Below, one piece after another: positions 16,091 to 23,800 of a DNA stretch of 64,000 nucleotides (positions are counted from its first letter, which is position 1; each line of letters opens with the position of its first letter). Source of the stretch: Nitrospira sp. (lineage in GTDB: Bacteria; Nitrospirota; Nitrospiria; Nitrospirales; Nitrospiraceae); assembly GCA_015709715.1 (NCBI GenBank), contig CP054184.1, forward strand, positions 2,527,001 through 2,591,000. The letters are read 5' to 3'. Position numbers and translations under genes: made by a program. Under the pieces are notes generated by a model that did not search any database, was not told where the DNA came from, and worked only from the letters and a program-made list of their open reading frames with translations.

Positions 16091-17393
16091 TGGTCGTGCG
16101 ACCGACCGACACGTGACGGAATCCGAATCCCACCACGCGGTCCGAATCGTAGACGTTCCGCAAGTCCAGTAAGAGTGCCTGTTTCATCGACTTTTTCAAT
16201 CGTTCGAAATCCAGGTTTCTGAACTGGTTCCACTCGGTCATGATGATCAGTGCATCCGCCCCTTCCGCCACAGCATACGTGTCGGCGCAGGGGATGAGGC
16301 CGGGCAAGAGCTTGACGGATTCTTCCAGCGACGCCGGGTCATATGCTCGGATCGTCGCTCCTTCCTTCATCAATTCGCTGAGGATCGTCAGAGACGGCGC
16401 CTCACGCATGTCGTTGGTGTTGGGCTTGAACGATAAACCCAGCACCCCTAGGATTTTGCCCTTCACGTCTCCGCAGGCTTCGCGGATTTTCGTCACCATC
16501 CGCAAGTGTTGTTCACAATTCACCTTGGCGGCGGCACCGGCGATCTGAAACGGATACCCCACTCGTTCTCCGGTCTGGACCAGGGCGGCCAGATCCTTCG
16601 GAAAACAGGACCCACCGAACCCCGGACCGGCATGGAGAAACTTGTTGCCGATGCGGTTGTCGAGGCCCATGCCCTTCGAGACCATCTGGACGTCGGCTCC
16701 AACTTTCTCGCACACGGTGGCGATTTCGTTGATGAAGGAAATCTTCACGGCGAGGAAGGCGTTAGACGCGTACTTGATCATTTCTGCCGTCGGGATGTCG
16801 GTCACGATGATCGGCGTTTCCAACAGATAGAGGGGGCGATAGAGATCTTTCATGATCGCGACGGCTTGTTCGCTATCCGCACCGATGACGACGCGGTTCG
16901 GGCGCATGAAATCTTCAATGGCCGAGCCTTCGCGCAGAAACTCCGGATTCGAAACGATGTCGAATCGGAATCGGCCCGTTTGGCTGGCTTTGATCACCTC
17001 GCGCAGTTTTTCTCCGGTTCCGACCGGGACGGTGGATTTGGTCACGATGACCTTATAACCGGTCATGTTCTTGGCGATGCCGCGGCCTACCTCTTCGACA
17101 TAGGACAGGTCAGCCGACCCGTCCGACTTGGGAGGGGTTCCGACGGCGATGAAGATGACCAACGCCTTGTCCACGGCCTTGGCCACGTCGGTCGTGAAGT
17201 GGAGCCGGCCTTCTTTGATCCCCTTCCCCACCAGTTCCGTGATGCCGGGTTCGAAGAAGGGAACCTCGCCCTTTTCCAGTTTGGCGATACGGCGCGCGTC
17301 GGTGTCCATGCAGGTGACGTTCACGCCGAATTCTGCAAAACAAGCCCCGGTCACCAGCCCGACATAACCCGTACCAATCACGCTGATATGCAT
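16074..17393 (-). CDS. ugd: UDP-glucose 6-dehydrogenase
   Basis: Oxidises UDP-glucose to UDP-glucuronate with two NAD+; the product feeds capsule, exopolysaccharide or lipid A sugars. The 439-residue length is normal for the family. Visible are the NAD-binding GTGYVG (residues 7-12), the TKSTVPVGTG segment (118-127), the central dimerisation helix, and the catalytic Cys263 in GGSCFPKD. The gene is alone on the minus strand with its own promoter (17459-17487), and its 3' end runs into a shared terminator hairpin. The nearby ArnT-like transferase could use a sugar made from this pathway, but that link is inference. Confidence 0.95.
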   Translation of the reverse strand: MHISVIGTGYVGLVTGACFAEFGVNVTCMDTDARRIAKLEKGEVPFFEPGITELVGKGIKEGRLHFTTDVAKAVDKALVIFIAVGTPPKSDGSADLSYVEEVGRGIAKNMTGYKVIVTKSTVPVGTGEKLREVIKASQTGRFRFDIVSNPEFLREGSAIEDFMRPNRVVIGADSEQAVAIMKDLYRPLYLLETPIIVTDIPTAEMIKYASNAFLAVKISFINEIATVCEKVGADVQMVSKGMGLDNRIGNKFLHAGPGFGGSCFPKDLAALVQTGERVGYPFQIAGAAAKVNCEQHLRMVTKIREACGDVKGKILGVLGLSFKPNTNDMREAPSLTILSELMKEGATIRAYDPASLEESVKLLPGLIPCADTYAVAEGADALIIMTEWNQFRNLDFERLKKSMKQALLLDLRNVYDSDRVVGFGFRHVSVGRTTKEPAV

Positions 17394-17458
17394 GGACGTC
17401 TCTCCTTATGAAGAAAAAACTGCGGGAGGTCTTGTGCGTGCCTTCGTGCAGTGCGGTC

Positions 17459-17487
17459 AGTATAACAATGCGTAGGGAGGCGAGCAA
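17459..17487 (-). promoter_or_regulatory. Promoter of ugd
   Basis: On the minus strand: TTGCTC, a 17-base spacer and TATACT, about 65 bases upstream of the ugd ATG. The -10 is near consensus. It is divergent from the CBS-gene promoter. Confidence 0.55.
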
Positions 17488-17523
17488 ATGAAACGAACCT
17501 TTCGCGTCCTAATTCGAGGAGAA

Positions 17524-17552
17524 TTGCAGATTGCGACGCACTCCAGTAGAAT
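17524..17552 (+). promoter_or_regulatory. Promoter of the CBS-domain gene
   Basis: TTGCAG, a 17-base spacer and TAGAAT. Predicted transcription would begin near 17559, which excludes the in-frame TTG at 17531 as a start and favours the ATG at 17585. Confidence 0.5.
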
Positions 17553-17584
17553 TTCGCCTTCTTTCGCAGGGAGAGGGCTGGCGA

Positions 17585-17995
17585 ATGGCGGTGGCAGGTG
17601 GACCGATCCAACGACCCTTGGCCATGATGATGCGGCCTATCACACGGACCGTGCGGCCCGATGATACGTTGTTGACCGTCGCGCGGCAGCTGCGGGATGC
17701 CAGAGTGGGTGCGCTGCTCGTCGAGGACCACGGGGACTACGTGGGTATTGTAAGCGAGGCCGATCTGGTGCGGAAAGCGATGGCGAGCGGCGCAGCGGCG
17801 GAGCAGGTGCAGGTGCGGGCCGTCATGAGCGCGCCGGTCATGAGCATCGATATCGCACAGTCCGCCCATGAGGCCAGCGACGTCATGGCGGAACGCGGGA
17901 TCCGACACCTTGTCATCACCGATGGAGGCCGCGTGGTCGGTTTAATCTCCGTACGCGACCTTCTACGCTATTTCAAGAATTGGGGCACGTTGTAG
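17585..17995 (+). CDS. Two-CBS-domain protein
   Basis: Predicted 136-residue protein consisting of two CBS domains: the first around MMRPITRTVRPDDTLLTVA to SEADLVRK, the second around VMSAPVMSIDIAQSAHEA to ISVRDLL. Paired CBS domains form a Bateman module that binds adenine nucleotides. No catalytic domain is attached, so it is a stand-alone sensor or regulator. The ATG at 17585 has an AGGGAGAGGG ribosome site; an in-frame TTG at 17531 lies upstream of the predicted transcript start. The gene downstream (membrane spermidine-synthase-like) is 64 bases away. Target unknown. Confidence 0.85.
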   Translation: MAVAGGPIQRPLAMMMRPITRTVRPDDTLLTVARQLRDARVGALLVEDHGDYVGIVSEADLVRKAMASGAAAEQVQVRAVMSAPVMSIDIAQSAHEASDVMAERGIRHLVITDGGRVVGLISVRDLLRYFKNWGTL

Positions 17996-18059
17996 AGGTG
18001 CCACCCCTCGCGCTCTTGCCTCACCGATTTGCAGGCCTCTTGGACGCGGTCCCTCCGCA

Positions 18060-19637
18060 ATGCTAACCTCGCCGCCTTCCTCCCATCATAAGATTTCTCG
18101 GCTGTTCCTGCTCCTGACGGCACTGGTGACCGGCGCCATCGTCATGGCCCTGGAAATTTTGGGCAGTCGTTTGCTCGCCCCGGTTTTCGGTAATTCCTTG
18201 TTTGTCTGGGGGGCCTTGATCGGCATCATCTTGGCCGCCATGAGTTCAGGGTACGCATTCGGCGGATGGGCCTCGGATCGCTATCGGGTGGCGTCGGTCT
18301 TGGCGTGGCTGCTGCTCGGTTCGGGCGCCTGGACCCTGTTGATGGCATGGATGGGACAGACGACGATCCTCAAGGTGGCCAATGCCATTGAAGATCCTCG
18401 GTGGGGCCCCAGTCTGGCCGCTTGCGTGCTGCTTGCTCCGCCGGCGTTTGGGTTGAGCGGGGTGATGCCGGCGCTTTTGCGGTTGGCCGTGGTGGATATG
18501 GGCTACGTCGGCCGGCACACCGGCAGCATGATTGCGTTATCGACGGTCGGAAGCTTAGCCGGAACCTGGGGCACAGCGTTTTTTCTCCTGTCGTGGTTGG
18601 GGACCCATACGTTGGTGGCGTCACTCGGGGTTGCGCAGTTGCTGCTGGGGTTGTTGTGGCTGCAGCAGGGAAGTGCCAAGGGCTTGAAACTGGCGGGCTT
18701 GGCCCTGACTGGCCTGCTGATCGGCGGGTGGCAATTGTTCGGCCAGGCTCCCCCCGTCTCGGGCTTGGTCCATCAGGAGGACAGCCCTTACCAGCAGGTT
18801 CGGGTCCGTGACGATGATTTGTTTCGCTATTTGGTGCTCGACAGGACCTGGCATGCGGTGATGTGGCGGTCGGATCCCACGACGCTGTTCCTCCCCTATA
18901 GCCAATTGATGGTTGCGGCAGTGGCCCTGGCGCCAGAGCCGAAGCGGGGGCTGATTTTGGGGCACGGAGGCGGTTCGCTGGCGAAGTGGCTTGCGGTCGT
19001 CTGGCCGGAGTTGGAGTTGGATGTGGTGGAGTTCGACCCAGTGGTCGTGCGGATGGCGGAACAGTATTTTGACTATCGGCCCCCTGCCAACCACCATGTG
19101 CACGTGAAGGATGCACGGGTGTTTTTGCGAAATGCCCCGGCCACCTACGATGTCATCTGGGTGGATGCCTTCGCCCGGCATCTGATCCCGTTTCATCTGA
19201 CCACAGTGGAGTTCTTTTCGGAACTCCGCGGCCGGTTGAATCCGAATGGAGTGCTGGCCCTGAATTTGGCTTCTTCCGGAGAGGGTGGAGATCTCCAGCG
19301 GGCGGGGGCGGTCGTGCAGACATTGAAGACGGCCTTTCCGACGATCGAGAGCTTTGGCGTCAAAGGCCCGTGGCGGGCGCATCTCACCACCGCCGAAAAT
19401 CTGATCTTCTTCGGCGGGGCGCCCATCGACCGTTTGCCCTATGAGGAGATCGTGTCGCGCATCCAGGCCGGCGTCGAGGCGCGTCGATTGCCCCCGGAGG
19501 CTATGGCCCTCTTGGCCTCGCGGCGGACCAGCATATGGCCACCGGGTCTGACCTTGACGGATGATTACACCCCCTATGACCTCCTGGTCGGCTCGCAAGT
19601 TCGTGAGTTTGCCCCTGAGGGAAAGTCCACGCAATAG
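18060..19637 (+). CDS. Membrane-fused spermidine-synthase-like protein
   Basis: A 525-residue fusion. Residues 15-220 form about seven membrane helices, including the conserved EILGSRLLAPVFGNSLFVWG of the fused MFS/spermidine-synthase family. Residues 240-500 form a class I SAM-methyltransferase-like domain with GLILGHGGGSLAKW (nucleotide loop), VVEFDPVVVRMA and VIWVDAF. In true spermidine synthases the loop is G-L-G-G-G and D-x-x-D residues hold the substrate; here the loop is G-H-G-G-G and polyamine-binding residues are not obvious. Aminopropyl transfer is therefore not assured. The start is an ATG with no clear ribosome site. Confidence 0.83.
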   Translation: MLTSPPSSHHKISRLFLLLTALVTGAIVMALEILGSRLLAPVFGNSLFVWGALIGIILAAMSSGYAFGGWASDRYRVASVLAWLLLGSGAWTLLMAWMGQTTILKVANAIEDPRWGPSLAACVLLAPPAFGLSGVMPALLRLAVVDMGYVGRHTGSMIALSTVGSLAGTWGTAFFLLSWLGTHTLVASLGVAQLLLGLLWLQQGSAKGLKLAGLALTGLLIGGWQLFGQAPPVSGLVHQEDSPYQQVRVRDDDLFRYLVLDRTWHAVMWRSDPTTLFLPYSQLMVAAVALAPEPKRGLILGHGGGSLAKWLAVVWPELELDVVEFDPVVVRMAEQYFDYRPPANHHVHVKDARVFLRNAPATYDVIWVDAFARHLIPFHLTTVEFFSELRGRLNPNGVLALNLASSGEGGDLQRAGAVVQTLKTAFPTIESFGVKGPWRAHLTTAENLIFFGGAPIDRLPYEEIVSRIQAGVEARRLPPEAMALLASRRTSIWPPGLTLTDDYTPYDLLVGSQVREFAPEGKSTQ

Positions 19638-19732
19638 CGCATTGAAAAAGTAGGAGAATTGGTGCGTCGGGTCGCTGAAGGCTTCGGGAGGTGTCCGGCG
19701 GGCGCCGCTGCCGTGATCCCTTAAGAACTTTC

Positions 19733-19762
19733 TTGCTTCCTTTTTCACCCCTGTGCTATAAG
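19733..19762 (+). promoter_or_regulatory. Promoter of the cupredoxin gene
   Basis: TTGCTT, 18-base spacer, TATAAG, in the 278-base gap before the cupredoxin. It would give a leader of about 145 bases, otherwise without a recognised element. Confidence 0.5.
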
Positions 19763-19915
19763 GGGTCCCTCGTTAGCCTTTATTTAGGACATCTTCGATT
19801 CGTAGCAACTGTGCTCCGGTGCAGGGCAGGGCGTCCCACAGAGGTTACTGAGCGCGGTGGTCATTATTCACCAACCTAATCACATCTCTTCTTAATCTCT
19901 TTAAGGAGGTAGGTC

Positions 19916-20395
19916 ATGGGTAAGACGATGGTGGCAGTGTTTTTTGGCCTGGTCATGCTGGTGGCTGGGGCATCAGGCGCGTATGCGCTGCAGGCTGGCG
20001 GTGTCGAGGTCGGCGACTTGGAGACCGGCTCCGTCGTCGGTCAGCCGTTTAAGGAATTAGTGGTCGATGGCGAGCTGTTTGCCGTAGAAATCGGGAACAT
20101 GAAGGCCTGGTATCCGCCGGTCACGGTCATCGATTTCAAGGTGCGTCCGGGCCGTCCGGTGGTGCTCAAAGTCACCAACAGCTCGTCCGCTGAGCATGGT
20201 TTCCAGATGACCGATGCGGTCAATGCCGGATCACCTTTCGTGATGAAGGCGGAAGTCGTCCTGAAGCCGGGCGAGACGAAGTACATCGGTGTGCCCACCA
20301 GCGACATGTTCTATGCCACGCAGGGGAACACGCTGACCTATCGTTGCCATCTGCACCCGGCTCACGTCGGTGGCAAGATCTTGATGATCAAGTAA
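19916..20395 (+). CDS. Exported cupredoxin-like copper protein
   Basis: Predicted 159-residue exported protein: signal peptide to about residue 24 (AYA-L), then a beta-sandwich with the copper-ligand pattern of cupredoxins, His94 in AEHGF and Cys144-x2-His147-x2-His150 in RCHLHPAH. In place of the usual axial Met a His is present at 150, so the copper geometry may differ from that of plastocyanin. It probably carries electrons in the periplasm. A very strong ribosome site (TAAGGAGGTAGG) and a dedicated promoter and hairpin terminator indicate high, independent expression. Confidence 0.87.
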   Translation: MGKTMVAVFFGLVMLVAGASGAYALQAGGVEVGDLETGSVVGQPFKELVVDGELFAVEIGNMKAWYPPVTVIDFKVRPGRPVVLKVTNSSSAEHGFQMTDAVNAGSPFVMKAEVVLKPGETKYIGVPTSDMFYATQGNTLTYRCHLHPAHVGGKILMIK

Positions 20396-20418
20396 TTCGC
20401 CGTCACAGCGTGTGAATG

Positions 20419-20456
20419 ACAACGCCCCGGTTGCGGTGACGCGGCCGGGGCGTTGT
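20419..20456. terminator. Hairpin terminator after the cupredoxin gene
   Basis: A perfect 12-base stem (ACAACGCCCCGG / CCGGGGCGTTGT) with a 14-base loop, 23 bases after the cupredoxin stop codon and before the end of a convergent gene. No T tract; probably serves both directions. Confidence 0.65.
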
Positions 20457-20494
20457 GCTATCCGGTGAAACGGCTGCGCATGGGGCCGTATCGC

Positions 20495-20833
20495 TTACAC
20501 TTCCTCCTCTCTCTGGCATTCTGCAACCGCATCCAAGGGAATGCTCTGGGCCGCCTCCAACTTACCTGCCACAATCAACAACAGAAACCGGTTGGCCACC
20601 GGCTCCGGCTGTTGAGGCGGGACGACGATCGCATTCACGTCCACGATCATTTCATCACCATCCCATTGGGTCTCATTGACCACCCAAAAATGACTGGCAG
20701 CGTCAGGGAACTGTTTGGTGACGAAGTTTTCGATGATGGTGCCGATATCGCCGGTGCTAGCTCCGGCTGGAGCCGATAATAGAGGGAAAATGGTCAGAGA
20801 ACTGAGTAGGGCCAAGCGGATGAAGCATGTCAT
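20495..20833 (-). CDS. Small exported protein of unknown function
   Basis: Predicted 112-residue exported protein. The ATG at 20833 has GGAGG upstream and gives a good signal peptide (hydrophobic LALLSSLTIFPLLSAPAGA, cleavage near residue 25). The mature part is acidic, with the strand DEMIVDVNAIVV followed by VANRFLLLIVAGKLE. No family is recognised. It is a single gene, convergent with the cupredoxin gene. Upstream (20834-21056) there is no other gene, only the ferredoxin terminator. Confidence 0.65.
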   Translation of the reverse strand: MTCFIRLALLSSLTIFPLLSAPAGASTGDIGTIIENFVTKQFPDAASHFWVVNETQWDGDEMIVDVNAIVVPPQQPEPVANRFLLLIVAGKLEAAQSIPLDAVAECQREEEV

Positions 20834-21001
20834 AGGTGCCTCCTCGGTGAGAGGATGATGGGTAGGCGGGTTGGAGCGGCCCAAGAGGAAGGCGCGACCA
20901 CTCGGCATCCGCGAGTCCGTCTTCTCTAGAGTCTACTGCCATTGACTGTGGAAAGCTAGGAAGGCGTGCGTCTGGACGCAATAGGACTTGCGCCTAAAAT
21001 A

Positions 21002-21027
21002 GCGAAGGCTCCCGGAGGAGCCTTCGC
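21002..21027 (-). terminator. Intrinsic terminator of the ferredoxin gene
   Basis: An 11-base perfect stem (GCGAAGGCTCC / GGAGCCTTCGC) with a 4-base loop, followed on the minus strand by TATTTTAG. It lies about 30 bases after the ferredoxin stop codon. Confidence 0.75.
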
Positions 21028-21056
21028 GTGGCACGATGGAAATGTGCAAACGGTGG

Positions 21057-21404
21057 TCAGTTGCGGACGCCGCTCCAGACCTTGGCAGGATCGATCTGCT
21101 TGTCGGGATTCAGCGTCTTGGCCTTTTCCAGTAGCACATCGGTCGTCTCCGGATAGGCGGGGTCTGAAATGCAGCAATTGTCGACCGGGCAGACAGCCGC
21201 GCACTGTGGTTCGTCAAAATGGCCGACGCACTCCGTGCAGCGATCATGGGTGATGACATAGATGTTGTCGCCGACGCCCTGCCCATCACCCACATGGTGG
21301 CCTTTGCCCTCGGCATCGCTGCGCGTTTCAAAAATCGCTTCGTTCGGACATTCTGGCAGGCATGCCCCGCAGGAAATGCATTCGTCGGTGATCAGAAGCG
21401 CCAT
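21057..21404 (-). CDS. 2[4Fe-4S] ferredoxin (YfhL-like)
   Basis: Predicted 115-residue soluble electron carrier with two cluster motifs: CISCGACLPEC plus P-N-E-A (residues 9-19) and CTECVGHFDEPQCAAVCPVD (57-75), in which the two halves of the second motif are separated by 8 residues as in YfhL/FdxA-type ferredoxins. The tail after residue 80 is a helix. Strong GGAGG ribosome site before the ATG at 21404, and an intrinsic terminator follows. Such ferredoxins pass electrons to oxidoreductases. The neighbours do not reveal its partner. Confidence 0.92.
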   Translation of the reverse strand: MALLITDECISCGACLPECPNEAIFETRSDAEGKGHHVGDGQGVGDNIYVITHDRCTECVGHFDEPQCAAVCPVDNCCISDPAYPETTDVLLEKAKTLNPDKQIDPAKVWSGVRN

Positions 21405-21448
21405 GGCCTATGCCTCCTTCTCCAGTGCTTGATAACGGATAAGATATG

Positions 21449-21478
21449 TTGACAATTTCGCGTCGCCGCGACCATAGT
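21449..21478 (+). promoter_or_regulatory. Possible promoter of the DUF192 gene
   Basis: A consensus TTGACA, 18-base spacer and CATAGT lie 175 bases upstream of the DUF192 ATG and just upstream of the divergent ferredoxin gene. Confidence 0.45.
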
Positions 21479-21652
21479 TCGCGACAAAACAGGAGCGCAT
21501 TCTATGCCGCGATTCTTTGGCAAGTCAACAGAGTGACCGTTGGGAAGAAGGCCTAGGGTGCTGAAAGTCATGGGGCTTTGGGCCCAATGTACATGCGGCT
21601 TCGCGCGTGTCCGAATGCATGGAGCTTGTTCGATGGGTGGCAATCGTTCGTC

Positions 21653-22150
21653 ATGGTGAAGAAAACAGGCGGGTCTGAGTCCGACCCGCGTCGCAAGAAA
21701 ATCGTGACGCTGGTTTTGTTGGTGATCCTGTTGTTCAGCGTGGCGGTGTTTCTCGGGGGGCCTAAGGAATCCGAGATCATCATTGTAGAATTTCCGAACG
21801 GCAAGACGATTGAGACTGAAGTGGCGAGTACGCCCGAGAAGCTGCTCTTCGGCTTGGCGTTCCGCGAAGGATTGCCAGCCGACACAGGGATGCTTTATAT
21901 CTTCGAATCGACGGGGCTGCACCGGGTTCGAACCAGGCAGTTCCGCTTTGCCGTCGATATGCTGTGGGTGGATGAAAGCCATCACATTGTCCAGATTCTG
22001 GAAGGGGTGCCGCCTTGTGCCCAGGACCCTTGCCCGCTCTATGGACCGCCGCCTGAGCCGGTGCGCTACCTGATCGAAGCGAATGCGGGCTACGTCAAGC
22101 AGGCAGGCATCACGACCGGGATGGAACTCAAATTTACGCTCCGCATGTGA
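21653..22150 (+). CDS. DUF192 family membrane-anchored protein
   Basis: Predicted 165-residue protein: one N-terminal membrane helix (residues about 17-35, VTLVLLVILLFSVAVFLGG) then a DUF192 domain with the typical T-P-E-K-L-L-F-G-L-A-F-R motif, TGMLYIF, and FAVDMLWVD. The fold is known, but the function of the family is not. The start at 21653 (ATGGTGAAG) is preferred because upstream codons in this frame read as out-of-family sequence, but the ribosome site is weak. The Rieske gene follows 18 bases after the stop, which suggests an operon. Confidence 0.83.
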   Translation: MVKKTGGSESDPRRKKIVTLVLLVILLFSVAVFLGGPKESEIIIVEFPNGKTIETEVASTPEKLLFGLAFREGLPADTGMLYIFESTGLHRVRTRQFRFAVDMLWVDESHHIVQILEGVPPCAQDPCPLYGPPPEPVRYLIEANAGYVKQAGITTGMELKFTLRM

Positions 22151-22168
22151 GGGGAGTTGACTCGCTGT

Positions 22169-22486
22169 ATGGAAGGGTTTCTGTGCGTGGCTAAAGTGGA
22201 GGAGATTCCGCCGGGCCAGGTCAAACTGGTGCAGGTGAACGAGCGTGCGATCGCCGTCTTCAATGTCGACGGACGGTTTCATGCGATTTACAATGAATGC
22301 CCGCACGAAGGCGGTCCCTTGCACAAGGGGCGACTCAAAGGGCATGTGGTCTCCTGTCCATGGCACGACTTGGCCTTTGACGTGCGAAATGGGCAAGGCA
22401 CGGACGGAGGAGGCTACTGTGTCGGGAGCTACGATGTGCGGGTGGAGGATGGGCAGATTTTTGTCGGCGGGCGTCGTAGGGTGTGA
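22169..22486 (+). CDS. Rieske [2Fe-2S] ferredoxin-like protein
   Basis: Predicted 105-residue soluble Rieske protein with both ligand boxes: ECPHEGG (Cys-x-His) and SCPWHDLAFD (Cys-x-x-His), which bind a [2Fe-2S] cluster. No signal peptide. The size and motif fit NirD/BphF-like ferredoxins, which supply electrons to oxygenases or reductases, but no such enzyme is adjacent. The start is taken at the ATG at 22169; a TTG at 22157 is also in frame. The next gene's extended frame begins before its stop codon, showing tight packing. Confidence 0.9.
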   Translation: MEGFLCVAKVEEIPPGQVKLVQVNERAIAVFNVDGRFHAIYNECPHEGGPLHKGRLKGHVVSCPWHDLAFDVRNGQGTDGGGYCVGSYDVRVEDGQIFVGGRRRV

Positions 22487-22512
22487 CGGGTTCGACCGAC
22501 CGAGAGGGGCGC

Positions 22513-22845
22513 ATGAGTCCGACCAGTAAACCATTTCCCACCGGCACGGAGCCGGAAGCCGGGGCGAAAGCCCTTACGGTTCGCGTGGGCGCACCGGTCC
22601 GCATTCATCTGTGGGAGGATCGCACTCGGGGCGAACTGTGGGTGCCGAATTACGATCCTGCCGTGATGGCTCTCGTGGAGGATGACTACCTGCGCGTCGC
22701 GGGCAACAACGCCGTGGACAACGGTAGGCGCACGTTTGAATTCATCGCCGCCGCAGTCGGTACCCATCAGCTCGTGTTCGAAAAGCGGATGGGATGGAAA
22801 TTTACAGCGGAAGACCGGCAAATTTTTTATGTGACCGCCGCCTAA
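22513..22845 (+). CDS. Chagasin-like (I42) protease-inhibitor domain protein
   Basis: Predicted 110-residue protein with the layout of the chagasin/amoebiasin I42 family: a VRVGAPVRIHL strand, a W-containing first loop (EDRTRGELWVPN, in place of the classical NPTTG-x-x-W), a middle strand block RRTFEFIAAAVGTHQLVF, and the RMGWKF segment in the position of the usual RPW loop. No signal peptide is visible, whereas most I42 proteins are exported, and the inhibitory loop 1 is degenerate, so inhibition of papain-type proteases is unproven. Start ATG 22513 with GAGAGGGG upstream. It lies between a Rieske protein and an aminotransferase. Confidence 0.65.
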   Translation: MSPTSKPFPTGTEPEAGAKALTVRVGAPVRIHLWEDRTRGELWVPNYDPAVMALVEDDYLRVAGNNAVDNGRRTFEFIAAAVGTHQLVFEKRMGWKFTAEDRQIFYVTAA

Positions 22846-22870
22846 CCACCTGACGCCGAGACTCTGCCTC

Positions 22871-23710
22871 ATGCCCGATATCGCCTATGTGAACGGTCGT
22901 TTTGTCCCCCTTGAGGCTGCGGTGGTCAGCATTGAGGACCGCGGATTTCAATTCGGCGACGGCGTCTACGAGGTCATTCGTACCTACCATGGCCGGCCGT
23001 TTGCTTTGGACGCGCATCTGGCTCGACTGGAACGAAGCGCACAAGCCTTACGGCTTTCCCTCGGCCACAGCATCGCGGAGTGGGTGTCCCTCATTCATGA
23101 AGGCCTTGAGCGGAGCCGTTTCCCTGAAACGAAGATCTATCTGCAAGTCACGCGAGGGCAAGCCCCTCGGGACCATCCCTTCCCCGGCAATGCGCCGCCT
23201 ACGACGGTCCTGACCTTCCGCGCGTTTCATCCGCTTTCATCGGCGGTCCGGATGGCCGGCGTCGATGCCATTACGCATGATGACATTCGATGGGGGCGGT
23301 GCGACATCAAGAGCGTCAATTTGCTGGCGAATGTGTTGGCACGTCAGCGCGCCAAAGAGGCCGGGGTCTTCGAAGCCATTCTCGTTCGGGACGGGCGCGT
23401 GACCGAAGGCTCCGTCAGCAACGTCATGGTCATGCGGGATCGGGTCCTGCAGACGGCGCCAGAAGGCCCCAGCATTTTGTCCGGGGTAACGCGGGCGCTG
23501 GTGCTGGAATTGGCGCGCAAGGAAGGGATGGCGGTGGTGGAACAGTTCGTGACCGCCGCCGACCTTCTGACAGCTTCCGAGGTCTTTCTTACGGGAACCA
23601 CCGTGGAGATCCTCCCGGTCGTGCGGGTCGACGGGCGGGTGATCGGGACCGGTTCGCCGGGCCCTGTGGCCACTCGGTTATCGAAGTGCTGGGAGACGCT
23701 CTGCGGGTAG
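22871..23710 (+). CDS. dat: Class IV PLP aminotransferase, D-alanine transaminase type
   Basis: Predicted 279-residue fold-type IV PLP enzyme. Key features: the start SIEDRGFQFGDGVYEVIRTYHG, PLP-lysine Lys147 in IKSVNLLAN, the EGSVSNVMV segment and the TGTTVEI C-terminal motif. The APRDHPFP segment has Arg100 and His102 in the place of the Arg/His pair that binds the substrate carboxylate in D-amino acid transaminases, so I favour D-alanine:2-oxoglutarate transaminase (for cell-wall D-Glu) over branched-chain aminotransferase. It is 25 bases after the chagasin-like gene. A promoter and hairpin for rimP lie just downstream. Confidence 0.83.
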   Translation: MPDIAYVNGRFVPLEAAVVSIEDRGFQFGDGVYEVIRTYHGRPFALDAHLARLERSAQALRLSLGHSIAEWVSLIHEGLERSRFPETKIYLQVTRGQAPRDHPFPGNAPPTTVLTFRAFHPLSSAVRMAGVDAITHDDIRWGRCDIKSVNLLANVLARQRAKEAGVFEAILVRDGRVTEGSVSNVMVMRDRVLQTAPEGPSILSGVTRALVLELARKEGMAVVEQFVTAADLLTASEVFLTGTTVEILPVVRVDGRVIGTGSPGPVATRLSKCWETLCG

Positions 23711-23716
23711 CGGGCC

Positions 23717-23745
23717 TTGCTTTCACTGCCATGGCGTGGTAAGGT
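23717..23745 (+). promoter_or_regulatory. Promoter of the rimP-nusA-infB operon
   Basis: TTGCTT, 17-base spacer, TAAGGT. The predicted transcript start (about 23752) is only about 5 bases upstream of a hairpin with a T tract. Confidence 0.4.
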
Positions 23746-23756
23746 GCCTCCGCTTT

Positions 23757-23780
23757 AAGTGGGCCCAGGCCCACTTTTTT
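23757..23780 (+). terminator. Hairpin with T tract ahead of rimP
   Basis: An 8-base perfect stem (AAGTGGGC / GCCCACTT) with loop CCAG, followed by T6. It can end the upstream aminotransferase transcript; it would also lie at the very 5' end of a rimP transcript made from 23717-23745. Confidence 0.75.
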
Positions 23781-23800
23781 GTTTGAGCTTCTTTTTGGTC

